A DNA stretch of 56,395 bases, taken from assembly GCA_902761955.1 (NCBI GenBank), contig CACWMM010000012.1, forward strand, positions 1 to 56,395, in the 5' to 3' direction. The position numbers and the translations under genes were made by a program. Origin of the DNA: Parafannyhessea sp902761955 (GTDB lineage Bacteria > Actinomycetota > Coriobacteriia > Coriobacteriales > Atopobiaceae). The notes under the pieces were generated by a model. The model searched no databases, had not been told where the DNA came from, and worked only from the letters and a program-made list of their open reading frames with translations. Of this stretch, positions 33,025-40,550 are shown piece by piece (position 1 is the first letter of the stretch; every line of letters begins with the position of its first letter).

Positions 33025-34728
33025 CTACTCCTTCGGCAGCACGGTGCGGATGCAGAGCGCCATCGAGATTGCACCTGCATCGGGCGTGCCAAGGCTTCTC
33101 TCCGCTGCAGGGCGGGCGCGCCCCACCTTCGGAACCATGTTCGCAGTGTCCTCGGCAGCCTTCTTGGCAACCTCGGCAGCATTGGCCCATGCCTCCTTGA
33201 GCGACTTGCCCGCTGCCGCCTGCTCCTCCAGCGCCTCGCCAAAGGGAATCAGCGCGTCGAGCATGGTCTTGTCGCCACGGTGCGCCCCACCAAGGGAGAG
33301 CATCTTCTCATAAGCAGCCTTCACGGCCTTTGCGGCGATATCGGCATCGTAGGCATCCGCATGGTCACCGACGACGGCGCCAGCAGCCTCGAGCGCAGAC
33401 CCCCACAGCACGCCAGAGGTTCCGCCCGCCTTTGCAGCCCAGGCTCTTCCGGCCTCCCGCAGAACGGATCCAGCGGCGGCGCCCTTCTCACGAGCGGCCT
33501 TTGCGGCCTCCGCTGCGAAAGTGGATCCCTTCACCATGCCACGACCGTGATCGCCGTCACCTGCAACGCCGTCAATCTTGGCCAGCTCCTCCTCGGCGTC
33601 AGCAATGGCCTCGCGCATGCGCTCGAACGCGTCCACGATATAGTCCGCAGCCGCATCAGAAGCCGCGGAGCCAGGCTCGAAGGTCTCTGCAGCCTCGGAA
33701 ACGTCCGCATACACCTTACGCTCGCCAGCGGCCATAGAGCTCTCTCCCTTACGGAAGGAAGCCGTGTCGCAGGGAGCGCTCCAGTAGCCCTCGAGCTCGT
33801 CGTCCAGATACTCGACTGCAAGCGCGATGCCCTCCATGTCAAGCGAGGTGACATACTCGCCCACAAGAGGCTCTACCAGCGTATAGCCCTTCTCCTCAAG
33901 AAGCTCCCTAACAGTGCCCCACACCACGAAGAGCTCCTCGTACTTAGTCGAGCCAAGTCCGTCGAGAATAACGGCTATGCGCTTCGAGTCATCGGCGGGA
34001 GCCTCAGCAAGCACTCGGTCGACGAGGATCTTCGCGACCTCGGAGGCCGACTTGAGGTCGTCCTCCCCCACGCCAGGCTCTCCGTGTATGCCCTGACCAA
34101 CTTCCATCTTTCCTTCCGGCACGTGGAAGAGTGGCGCTGCCTCTCCAGGAAGCGTGCAGCCACGGAAGCCCATGGACATGGTACGGGTACGCTCGTTGGC
34201 CTTCTCGGTAATCCTGACGAGCTCGTCGAACGAGACCCCGGCGGCCGCGGCTGCGCCAGCTGCCTTGAACACCATGAAGGTGCCAACGTTACCGCGGCGC
34301 TTCTCCTTCTCCTCCGGCTTTGCGGCGGCTACGTCGTCGGTGATGTAGAAAGTGCGACAATCGACGCCCTCCTCTATCAGACGGTCACGCGCCATGTTGA
34401 AGTTCATCTTGTCGCCCGCATAATTGCCGCCAACGATAAAGATACCGTTCCCGTTGTCGACGGAATGCGCAACGCCGAGCACGTCCTCCGTAGACGGTGA
34501 GGTAAAGACGTTGCCCACAACGGTAGCGTCCATGAACCCGTCGCCGATGATTCCACAGAATGCCGGATAGTGTCCGGATCCGCCTCCGTTGATAACGGTA
34601 ATCTTGTCTTCAGGCATCTTCGTCGCTCGTGCTACTCCACCAGGAACCTCAACGACATAATCAGGATATGCAGCAACATAGCCTTTGAGCATGTCCTCGC
34701 GGAACGTCTTGGGATCGTTGAAAAGCAT
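33025..34728 (-). CDS. Fused DhaK-DhaL kinase (dihydroxyacetone/short-ketose kinase family)
   Basis: The 567-aa protein starts at ATG 34728 behind AAAGGTG. The DhaK half (~1-335) has GGGSGHYPAF, GGNYAGDKMNF and the hemiaminal-forming His in GQGIHGEPGV. The DhaL half (~365-567) has the metal-ATP Asp cluster IDGVAGDGDHGRGM and GGTSGVLWG. Both halves on one chain are typical of ATP-dependent kinases acting on dihydroxyacetone, glyceraldehyde, or C4 ketoses such as erythrulose. It is the last gene of the PTS/aldolase island, separated from the preceding DhaL gene by a terminator-like hairpin, so its dosage may differ from the others. Exact substrate unknown. Confidence 0.9.
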   Translation of the reverse strand: MLFNDPKTFREDMLKGYVAAYPDYVVEVPGGVARATKMPEDKITVINGGGSGHYPAFCGIIGDGFMDATVVGNVFTSPSTEDVLGVAHSVDNGNGIFIVGGNYAGDKMNFNMARDRLIEEGVDCRTFYITDDVAAAKPEEKEKRRGNVGTFMVFKAAGAAAAAGVSFDELVRITEKANERTRTMSMGFRGCTLPGEAAPLFHVPEGKMEVGQGIHGEPGVGEDDLKSASEVAKILVDRVLAEAPADDSKRIAVILDGLGSTKYEELFVVWGTVRELLEEKGYTLVEPLVGEYVTSLDMEGIALAVEYLDDELEGYWSAPCDTASFRKGESSMAAGERKVYADVSEAAETFEPGSAASDAAADYIVDAFERMREAIADAEEELAKIDGVAGDGDHGRGMVKGSTFAAEAAKAAREKGAAAGSVLREAGRAWAAKAGGTSGVLWGSALEAAGAVVGDHADAYDADIAAKAVKAAYEKMLSLGGAHRGDKTMLDALIPFGEALEEQAAAGKSLKEAWANAAEVAKKAAEDTANMVPKVGRARPAAERSLGTPDAGAISMALCIRTVLPKE

Positions 34729-34754
34729 GTGATTCACCTTTCATTCTTCGAGTT

Positions 34755-34786
34755 AAAAAGCGGCAAGAAAGTATGACCTTCTTGCC
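34755..34786 (-). terminator. Intrinsic-terminator-like hairpin between DhaL and fused kinase genes
   Basis: On the minus strand GGCAAGAA pairs with TTCTTGCC (8 bp, 9-nt loop at most), followed by GCTTTTTAAC. It sits 13 bp after the DhaL stop and 27 bp before the fused kinase start, so it could attenuate transcription into the last gene. Confidence 0.65.
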
Positions 34787-34799
34787 ACTAAAAAAGGAT

Positions 34800-35450
34800 T
34801 TACTGCTGGTCGGCAAAGTAGTTGCGCAAACCTTCAAGCATGTACTTTCCAGCAAGAGCACCTTGGTCAATGACGCCCTTCGCCTTCGCGGAGTGAACAG
34901 CTGCCTTGCCGAACTTAGGAAGCATGTCCTTCGTTGCCTCGCAGCCCTCCTCCGCACCTTCGACAGCCGCGTTCATGACATCCAAGAAGGAGGCATCCGG
35001 ATTAGACTCCACAAGAGACGTTGCCTTCTTTGCTCCGGCATCTACGGAATCCAGAATGGTTCGGTCACCAAGCTCGCACTTACCACGCTTCTTGATGCCC
35101 TCGGCAAACTTCACGACATAGGTCGCCATATCAGCTGGCATCAATTCCGTCTTGCCCTTGAAGGCCTTGCCAGCCTCCATGACACCCGAAGACATCAGGG
35201 TTCCCATCGTGGAGGGCACCGTATTCTGCATCTTCATGGCACCCTTGAACATCATCTTTCCGATGTCACCCTCGCCAGTCAAGTCACGGAGGAAACCAGG
35301 AAGGGCACCGTACCCCTTGCTCATGGTGAGGCCTAGGTCACCATCACCCATGGCGGCATCCATCTCACAAAGCTCATCTTTTTTCTCGACAAAGAGTCGT
35401 CCCACATACTCAAATGCCTCGGGAACATCCTCGATCTTGAGCTTATCCAT
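34800..35450 (-). CDS. DhaL-family (dihydroxyacetone kinase ADP/ATP-binding subunit) protein
   Basis: The 216-aa protein starts at ATG 35450, nine bases after AGGAGG. The Mg-nucleotide Asp cluster MDAAMGDGDLG is present, with Leu where classic DhaL has His. The Gly-rich loop is also unusual (PSTMGTLMSSG instead of a GGSSG-type loop). GDRTILDSVDAGA and the C-terminal KGVIDQGALAG helix are DhaL-like. It follows the DhaK gene by 46 bases, suggesting a two-subunit kinase distinct from the fused enzyme. There is no DhaM phosphoryl-donor gene in the operon, so donor identity (ATP or PTS) cannot be read from the sequence. Confidence 0.85.
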   Translation of the reverse strand: MDKLKIEDVPEAFEYVGRLFVEKKDELCEMDAAMGDGDLGLTMSKGYGALPGFLRDLTGEGDIGKMMFKGAMKMQNTVPSTMGTLMSSGVMEAGKAFKGKTELMPADMATYVVKFAEGIKKRGKCELGDRTILDSVDAGAKKATSLVESNPDASFLDVMNAAVEGAEEGCEATKDMLPKFGKAAVHSAKAKGVIDQGALAGKYMLEGLRNYFADQQ

Positions 35451-35496
35451 TGATTGCGACCTCCTATCAAGCCGATACACGAATGCTCGACTTCAA

Positions 35497-36486
35497 TCAC
35501 TTCTGGCAGAGGAAGGGGGTGTTGATCGGATAATCGAAGTACCCCTTCAGTTCATCGTCAACCTTGCAGATAGAAATGGACGCACCCATCATCTCCATCG
35601 AGGTTGCGTACTCGCCAGTCCAAGAGCGGTAGACCTTTATTCCCTTGGCCTCGAGCTGCTTCCTGACCGAATTGTTCAGGATGTAGAGCTCCTCGAGGGA
35701 GGTTCCGCCAAGGCCGTTGATGAGAAGAGCAACCTCGTCTCCCTCAGCCAATGGCATGTCGGCAAGAATTTCGTTAACGGATTCTTCCGCAAGCTCATCT
35801 GCTGTCTTAATTGGTCCATTCCAGACGCCAGGCTCGCCATGGATACCCATGCCGAATGCCATCTCGTCCTCACCCAACTCGAAGTTTGCGTGCCCCACTT
35901 CGGGAACGATACACGGGGTGAGAGCGAATCCTACGGTTCGGACGTTGTCGCCAGCCTTCTTCGCAGCTGCAAGCACCTCATCGAGCGTACCCATTTGGCC
36001 TGCCTTCGCACCAGCGGCCTTGTACATGAAGAAGATGCCAGCAACACCACGACGAGCTTCTACGTTCTTGTTTGAGAGCACATCATCAGCACCGACAATG
36101 GACTTTGCCTCAATGTCATCCATCTCGAGCATTTCCGTTGCCATATCAAAGTTCATAATGTCGCCGGTATAGTTCCCATAGAGGAACAGTACGCCTGCGC
36201 CTGCTTCAACCTCGGTGGCAATGTTATATATTTCCTCTGCGGACGGTGACTGGAACACGCCACCCACACCGCAGCCATCGATGAGGCCCTCGCCGACATA
36301 CCCGAGGAATAGAGGCAGATGGCCAGTGCCGCCACCAGTGATAATTGCGACCTTACCGGGCTTCTTGTTCGCTATGCAATAGCAGTGCAGGTCATCAGCA
36401 ACGCACTTGACCATGTTAGTCGAAGCATAGATGCCTTTCAGCATCTCGTCGACATACGCCTCAGGAGCGTTGATAATCTTCTTCAT
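35497..36486 (-). CDS. DhaK-family (dihydroxyacetone kinase substrate-binding subunit) protein
   Basis: The 329-aa protein starts at an ATG behind AGAGGA. DhaK landmarks are GGGTGHLPLFLGY near residue 52, LYGNYTGDIMNFDMA near 105 and the substrate-linking His in GMGIHGEPGVW near 220, plus LINGLGGTSLEELY. The first motif is GHLP rather than GHEP, so the substrate may not be dihydroxyacetone itself. It lies directly downstream of the unknown membrane protein (13-bp gap) and upstream of DhaL. Confidence 0.9.
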   Translation of the reverse strand: MKKIINAPEAYVDEMLKGIYASTNMVKCVADDLHCYCIANKKPGKVAIITGGGTGHLPLFLGYVGEGLIDGCGVGGVFQSPSAEEIYNIATEVEAGAGVLFLYGNYTGDIMNFDMATEMLEMDDIEAKSIVGADDVLSNKNVEARRGVAGIFFMYKAAGAKAGQMGTLDEVLAAAKKAGDNVRTVGFALTPCIVPEVGHANFELGEDEMAFGMGIHGEPGVWNGPIKTADELAEESVNEILADMPLAEGDEVALLINGLGGTSLEELYILNNSVRKQLEAKGIKVYRSWTGEYATSMEMMGASISICKVDDELKGYFDYPINTPFLCQK

Positions 36487-36499
36487 TTCAGAAATCCTC

Positions 36500-37093
36500 T
36501 CAGCCCAGGAAATAAACGATGTAATTGCTCACCACTGTCAGCAGGAGAAAAACCGTTTCCATGTATTCGAAGGGCAGTGATTCTTCGCCCTTGTACTTTG
36601 CCGTCCAGATATAGCCAAGATAAAAAGCTGTAGCGATATCGATTCCAACCATGTTGAAGTTAGGCGAGGGAATCAGCCAGCGCATCACGAGGAACACGGC
36701 AAAGAAGGACATTCCGATATACAGCGACCACTTCTGATCGCTCTTGATCATCTGGTTGTAATAGAGCATCGTCTTTCTGTCCGTCTTTCCATAGCGGCGA
36801 CGTGTTTCCAGCGCCGCTCGGACGATGTACATGGAGAAAGCCCCGGCAAAGTACAGCACACCTATCAGGAACGTCGCCAGGACAGTCTTCATCAAGAAAA
36901 GCTGACGGACAGCGATAAGCCAGATTGCACAGAACAATACAAGCTCAATGACTGTAATCACATAGGCTCGTGGTGTTATGGGGTCAGGGTTCTTCCTTTC
37001 GCTCACCTTCGGAAGCTGGAAGCTCTCCTGATTATGACGCTTCGAGGCGCTGCCGCCCTTAACGGGTCTCTTCTTCTTATTCCTCTTGCTCAT
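36500..37093 (-). CDS. Unknown multi-span membrane protein within the sugar operon
   Basis: The 197-aa protein has a strongly basic N-terminus (SKRNKKKRPVKGGSASKR) and four or five hydrophobic helices: AYVITVIELVLFCAIWLIAV, TVLATFLIGVLYFAGAFSMYI, WSLYIGMSFFAVFLVMRWL, VGIDIATAFYLGYIW, and TVFLLLTVVSNYIVYFLG. I recognise no family. The ribosome site is weak (GCGAG). The gene lies between the aldolase and DhaK genes on the same strand, so it is co-expressed with the pathway. It could be a product exporter, a facilitator or a membrane organiser; none is supported by a motif. Confidence 0.75.
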   Translation of the reverse strand: MSKRNKKKRPVKGGSASKRHNQESFQLPKVSERKNPDPITPRAYVITVIELVLFCAIWLIAVRQLFLMKTVLATFLIGVLYFAGAFSMYIVRAALETRRRYGKTDRKTMLYYNQMIKSDQKWSLYIGMSFFAVFLVMRWLIPSPNFNMVGIDIATAFYLGYIWTAKYKGEESLPFEYMETVFLLLTVVSNYIVYFLG

Positions 37094-37138
37094 GGACTCG
37101 CTTCAATCTATTACGGCCGCTATACACGCAGTACATGA

Positions 37139-37174
37139 AGCGACTTACGTCCCAGATGCGAGACGCAAGCCGCT
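37139..37174 (-). terminator. Imperfect hairpin between aldolase and membrane-protein genes
   Basis: AGCG-CTT-CGTC pairs with GACG-AAG-CGCT with two A/C mismatches, just after the aldolase stop. No T-run follows on the minus strand, so it is more likely an RNA-processing or stability element than a full terminator. Confidence 0.35.
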
Positions 37175-37186
37175 CAGAAGGAGGCT

Positions 37187-37858
37187 CTACTTAGCGTTAG
37201 GGAACTTGATCTCCTTCGGGTACTCCCACTTCTGAAGCTCCTCTGCGGGGAAGGACTTGGGCTCCTGACCTCCGTTAGCCGTCAGCGCATGGTAGTAGAG
37301 CTCCGCAAGCTCCTCTATGTAGCAGACCTTCAGGTAAGCCTCGTCAATGCTATCCTCATCTACCGCAACGGAGCCGTGACCCTGAAGCAGGAACACGTCT
37401 GCCTCTTTCACGGGCTCAACCACAGACTCAGCAAGAGCGGGCGTACCAGGGCGGCCGTAGGGGGCGACAGGAATGCGAGCCTTCGAGCAGTTCAAGTTTG
37501 CGACCTCATATACGACAGCGGGAATCGGCTTCTCGAGAATTGCAAAGGTGGTCGCAAACTGCGAGTGGGTGTGCGCAATTGCCTTGACATCCGGTCGAGT
37601 CTGGTAAATCTTGAGGTGCATCAGAGACTCGGAGGTTGGGCGAAGGCCAGTCTGGTTCTCGATAACGTTCGCGTCGATATCCATGACGATCATGTCCGGC
37701 ACAACCAGGTCCTCGCGGTCAACGCTCGTCGGAGTGATGACAACAAGACCAGTCTCCTCATCACGAGCGGAGAAATTGCCAGACTTGTGCTTGCACATTC
37801 CCTCACGCTGTGCCTGCTTTGCGACGTTCATGACTTTAAGCTTGAGATCCTCGAGCAT
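37187..37858 (-). CDS. Class II (zinc) aldolase, AraD/FucA family
   Basis: The 223-aa protein starts at an ATG behind AAAGGA. Zinc ligands are HTHSQFA near residue 98 and GHGSVAV near 160. The catalytic Glu region is PTSESLMHLKIY near 78, and the phosphate-binding KSGNFSAR block is near 24-31. Members cleave ketose phosphates such as fuculose-1-phosphate to dihydroxyacetone phosphate plus an aldehyde, or epimerise pentulose phosphates. Its place after the PTS genes and before the kinases suggests it cleaves the imported phosphorylated ketose. Substrate not determined. Confidence 0.9.
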   Translation of the reverse strand: MLEDLKLKVMNVAKQAQREGMCKHKSGNFSARDEETGLVVITPTSVDREDLVVPDMIVMDIDANVIENQTGLRPTSESLMHLKIYQTRPDVKAIAHTHSQFATTFAILEKPIPAVVYEVANLNCSKARIPVAPYGRPGTPALAESVVEPVKEADVFLLQGHGSVAVDEDSIDEAYLKVCYIEELAELYYHALTANGGQEPKSFPAEELQKWEYPKEIKFPNAK

Positions 37859-37887
37859 TTTAGATTCCTTTCTAAGAGGTTTTTAAA

Positions 37888-37923
37888 GAAGCCGACAGGC
37901 GCGCCTTGTCACCTGTCGGCTTC
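37888..37923 (-). terminator. Hairpin between EIIC and aldolase genes
   Basis: A perfect 12-bp stem (GAAGCCGACAGG / CCTGTCGGCTTC) with a 12-nt loop. On the minus strand it is followed by TTTAAAAACC, a weak U-run. It could reduce transcription from the PTS genes into the aldolase/kinase genes. Confidence 0.6.
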
Positions 37924-37968
37924 GATGGCTATCGAACACCTGCGAAAGCTATCTAAGCCAGGTGCCAG

Positions 37969-39363
37969 TTACTCCTCGACAGCCTCCGCAGAAGCGGCCG
38001 CCTTGCGAGCCTTCTGCTCCTTGCTCAGGTCGTGATACATCAGACCGTAGCCCGCGAGCCAGACAATCAGCATGCCGAGCGGCAGCGGGTTGCCATTCGC
38101 AATATCGAGGAACTGCGAGAACGCATAGGTGAACCAGGGTCCGTCGATAGAGGAGTTGGAGATGAGGCCGGCAGAGCCAAGGGCCTTGGCGGCAACTGCG
38201 CCGGTAGAAGTGGCAAGGTGGGAGATGAAGGGTGCGAAAGCGGTGCCAACGAGCAGGAAGATAGGCACACCGATGGTGGCGAGGATAATCATGCGGGGCA
38301 GGTTACCCTTGGTCACGAGGTAAGCGGGAACTGCAAGCGCAATGTTGACGATGCCCGCAAAGGGAAGGATCTGGTTCTGCGGAAGCAGGAACGCAAAGAC
38401 AACGGTAACGGGGATACCCCAGATAACGGTCAGCCAGATCTCGTTAGAGCCGCCGAGGAACGGCCAGTCGAGACCAACAACGAGCTTGCGGCCCTCGAAC
38501 TTGCCGTGCATGTAATCCGAAACCGCCTCGGAGATGGGGGACAGTGCCTCCATGAAGTACTTAGAGATAACAGGGAAGAGAGTGAGGCACATAGCGCACT
38601 GAACGCCAAGGGTGAGGAGCTTTCCAAGATCGTACTGGCCAAGGAGGCCGAAGAGGCAGCCGAGAATGAAGCCCAGGACATGGTTCTCGGCAAAGATGCC
38701 GACCTTCTCGTGCAGCGCCTCCGCGTCAGCCTTGTGGTTGAGTGCGGGAATCTTACGCAGCAGCTTATCGATGGGATAGTAGATCGCAGCAAGGAACACC
38801 ATCTTGTGCGTGCAGGTTACACCAGGAATGCCAGTGAGCTCGTTAATCTCGTCAGCGAAGAGGTCAGCGGTCTTCAGCTCGAAGACAATCTGGATTGCCG
38901 CAATAACGAACGCAAGGACGACGTTGCCAGTGAGGCCAACGACGCCCACGGCAGTGAAAATCTTTCCCCAGACGTTCCAGAGGTCGGCGTTGAAGGTATC
39001 CGTCTTGTTCGCGATGAGCATGATGATGTTAATCACGATCATCAGGGGGAACATGAGGATTGCGTAGGGCCAGGACCAGGCGATTGCCGCCATCGTAGTC
39101 CAGCCACCGTCGAGAATGGGCAGGTTGATGCCGATGTGCTTCAGCATTGCCTCGCCAACAGGCGAGATGATGTTGCCCATGTAGCTGATGAGCATAGACA
39201 TGCCGGTGAAGGCGACGCCGAGCAGGATACCGGAAGAAATGGCATCCTTCGGCTTCATCCTTACGATAAGACCCATGATAATCATGATGATGGGCACGAA
39301 AACTGCGGCGCCAACGGAGCTCAGGAAGCCGTTAATCCAAGCACTAGCGGCTGCAAAGTCCAT
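37969..39363 (-). CDS. PTS galactitol-family EIIC permease
   Basis: The 464-aa membrane protein starts at ATG 39363 behind AGGAGAG. Ten or more hydrophobic helices fit the GatC family, which forms the translocation channel for galactitol-type substrates. Family-like pieces are WINGFLSSVGAAVFVPIIM, LDGGWTTMAAIAWSWPYA, TGIPGVTCTH, KLVVGLDWPFLGGSNE and NPLPLGMLIVWLAGYGLMYHDL. Separate EIIB and EIIA genes follow the same order upstream. The substrate could be galactitol, a pentitol, a tetritol or a ketose; the family covers several. Confidence 0.9.
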   Translation of the reverse strand: MDFAAASAWINGFLSSVGAAVFVPIIMIIMGLIVRMKPKDAISSGILLGVAFTGMSMLISYMGNIISPVGEAMLKHIGINLPILDGGWTTMAAIAWSWPYAILMFPLMIVINIIMLIANKTDTFNADLWNVWGKIFTAVGVVGLTGNVVLAFVIAAIQIVFELKTADLFADEINELTGIPGVTCTHKMVFLAAIYYPIDKLLRKIPALNHKADAEALHEKVGIFAENHVLGFILGCLFGLLGQYDLGKLLTLGVQCAMCLTLFPVISKYFMEALSPISEAVSDYMHGKFEGRKLVVGLDWPFLGGSNEIWLTVIWGIPVTVVFAFLLPQNQILPFAGIVNIALAVPAYLVTKGNLPRMIILATIGVPIFLLVGTAFAPFISHLATSTGAVAAKALGSAGLISNSSIDGPWFTYAFSQFLDIANGNPLPLGMLIVWLAGYGLMYHDLSKEQKARKAAASAEAVEE

Positions 39364-39453
39364 ACGTCTCACTCTCCTTTTGTTTCAATCTCTGTCGACT
39401 TCTCTATGCAACGGTCGTATAAGGCGGCTACGACATATCGCCAGGTGAAGGCC

Positions 39454-39744
39454 CTAGCCCTTGTACTCCTTGATGGCCTTGACGAGCTTCTCGTACTGCT
39501 GCTTCTGACCAACACCCGTCAGGAAAGCAATGCCGTCGATAACGGGAAGATCGTAGGTCTTCTTGTCGCGAACGATGGTGATATACGCCGCCGCGTCCTT
39601 GAGGTAGCGATCAACGGACTTGAGGTCCACCGCCTCGACCTTTGCATCGATCTTGTCGGCCGCAAGAAGGCGGTTGACCTTCGAAGCAACGGTCTGAGAC
39701 GTCGCAACGCCACTGCCACACGCAACGATAACCTTGACTGCCAT
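39454..39744 (-). CDS. PTS galactitol-family EIIB subunit
   Basis: The 96-aa protein starts at an ATG behind GGGAGG. The phospho-cysteine loop is VACGSGVATSQT at residues ~7-18, as in GatB. VDLKSVDRYL and DLPVIDGIAFLTGVG complete the small alpha/beta fold. It passes the phosphate from EIIA to the sugar in EIIC. Confidence 0.92.
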   Translation of the reverse strand: MAVKVIVACGSGVATSQTVASKVNRLLAADKIDAKVEAVDLKSVDRYLKDAAAYITIVRDKKTYDLPVIDGIAFLTGVGQKQQYEKLVKAIKEYKG

Positions 39745-39805
39745 GATGATTCCTCCCTTTCTATCCGGGCCCCAACAGCCCGATTAGCAAATAACGCGCA
39801 GACCT

Positions 39806-40279
39806 CTAGTCGTGAGTCCACTCCATCTTTACGAACGCGTCGTAAAACTCGTCCTCCGTCTTTGCCTCGAAGAGCGGGTTGACCCATTCTGGCTTCTGGA
39901 AGTTATACATAAGAATCTGAAGCAGTTCGATATGCTCACCAGGATCCTTGAATCCAAGCATGCAGACGAGCTTCACATTGAACTTGTTGTCAGGATCGGA
40001 CATGTCGCCCCACTCGACAGTATTCTTAAGACGCACGGGGGCAATAAATGGCTTGATAATCGCAGTGGCCATGGTATGGGGAATGGCGATTGGATACGGC
40101 TCCACCGGCAACGCGGTGGGATACTGCGCCTCTCGTTCCTTAATTGTCGGAAGGTACTCTTCGTTGACATAGCCCTTCTCGAGGAACCGTGCCCCCATAA
40201 TTCCAAATACCTGCTCGTAGTTGTCGACATCTAGATCGATTGCCGTAAGCTCGCGCATGATGATTTCTTTGCCCAGCAT
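39806..40279 (-). CDS. PTS EIIA subunit (fructose/galactitol type)
   Basis: The 157-aa protein has the active-site His in PYPIAIPHTMA near residue 70, and the EIIA_2 strands VRLKNTVEWGDM and KFNVKLVCMLGFKDPGEHIELLQILM. Start is uncertain: ATG 40279 follows GAGGGG at a somewhat long distance, while GTG 40291 and ATG 40258 are alternatives. First gene of the PTS operon, 260 bp downstream of the regulator gene; the leader carries an 8-bp inverted repeat that may be the regulator's target. Confidence 0.9.
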   Translation of the reverse strand: MLGKEIIMRELTAIDLDVDNYEQVFGIMGARFLEKGYVNEEYLPTIKEREAQYPTALPVEPYPIAIPHTMATAIIKPFIAPVRLKNTVEWGDMSDPDNKFNVKLVCMLGFKDPGEHIELLQILMYNFQKPEWVNPLFEAKTEDEFYDAFVKMEWTHD

Positions 40280-40365
40280 GGTGCTCTTCACCCCTCATTC
40301 ACCTTTTGGCTTTCGGCCGCTTCTTTTCTTGTCAAAAAAGACGATATCGACCTCAAGAAAGCCAC

Positions 40366-40432
40366 ACAAGATGAAGGTCTTTCACACGGAGTTGAGCTGA
40401 AATAGCCTGGTTAATTCCTTTTCACATCTTGT
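40366..40432. promoter_or_regulatory. Candidate control region of the PTS operon
   Basis: Perfect inverted arms ACAAGATG (40366-40373) and CATCTTGT (40425-40432), with two direct TTTCACA copies between and beside them, lie 87-153 bp upstream of the EIIA start. MtlR-type activators bind such spaced sites. Assignment is by position only. Confidence 0.35.
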
Positions 40433-40491
40433 TGAAGCCCAATATATGAATGAGCGGTAACGATTACCCGACAAGCGTTATCTCGACGAAG

Positions 40492-40523
40492 AAAAGGCAC
40501 CAGGGACGCAAGTCCCCGGTGCC
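40492..40523 (-). terminator. Intrinsic terminator of the PRD regulator gene
   Basis: On the minus strand GGCACCGGGGAC and GTCCCTGGTGCC form a 12-bp stem with one G-T pair and a 4-nt loop, followed by TTTTC, 28 bp after the stop codon. Confidence 0.85.
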
Positions 40524-40550
40524 CTCTTCCCACTTGGTATAAACGGAAAA

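Noticed and set aside
38032..39882. 616-codon plus-strand ORF opposite EIIC/EIIB
   Set aside because: His/Asp/Glu-rich antisense frame of a membrane protein; no site or domain.
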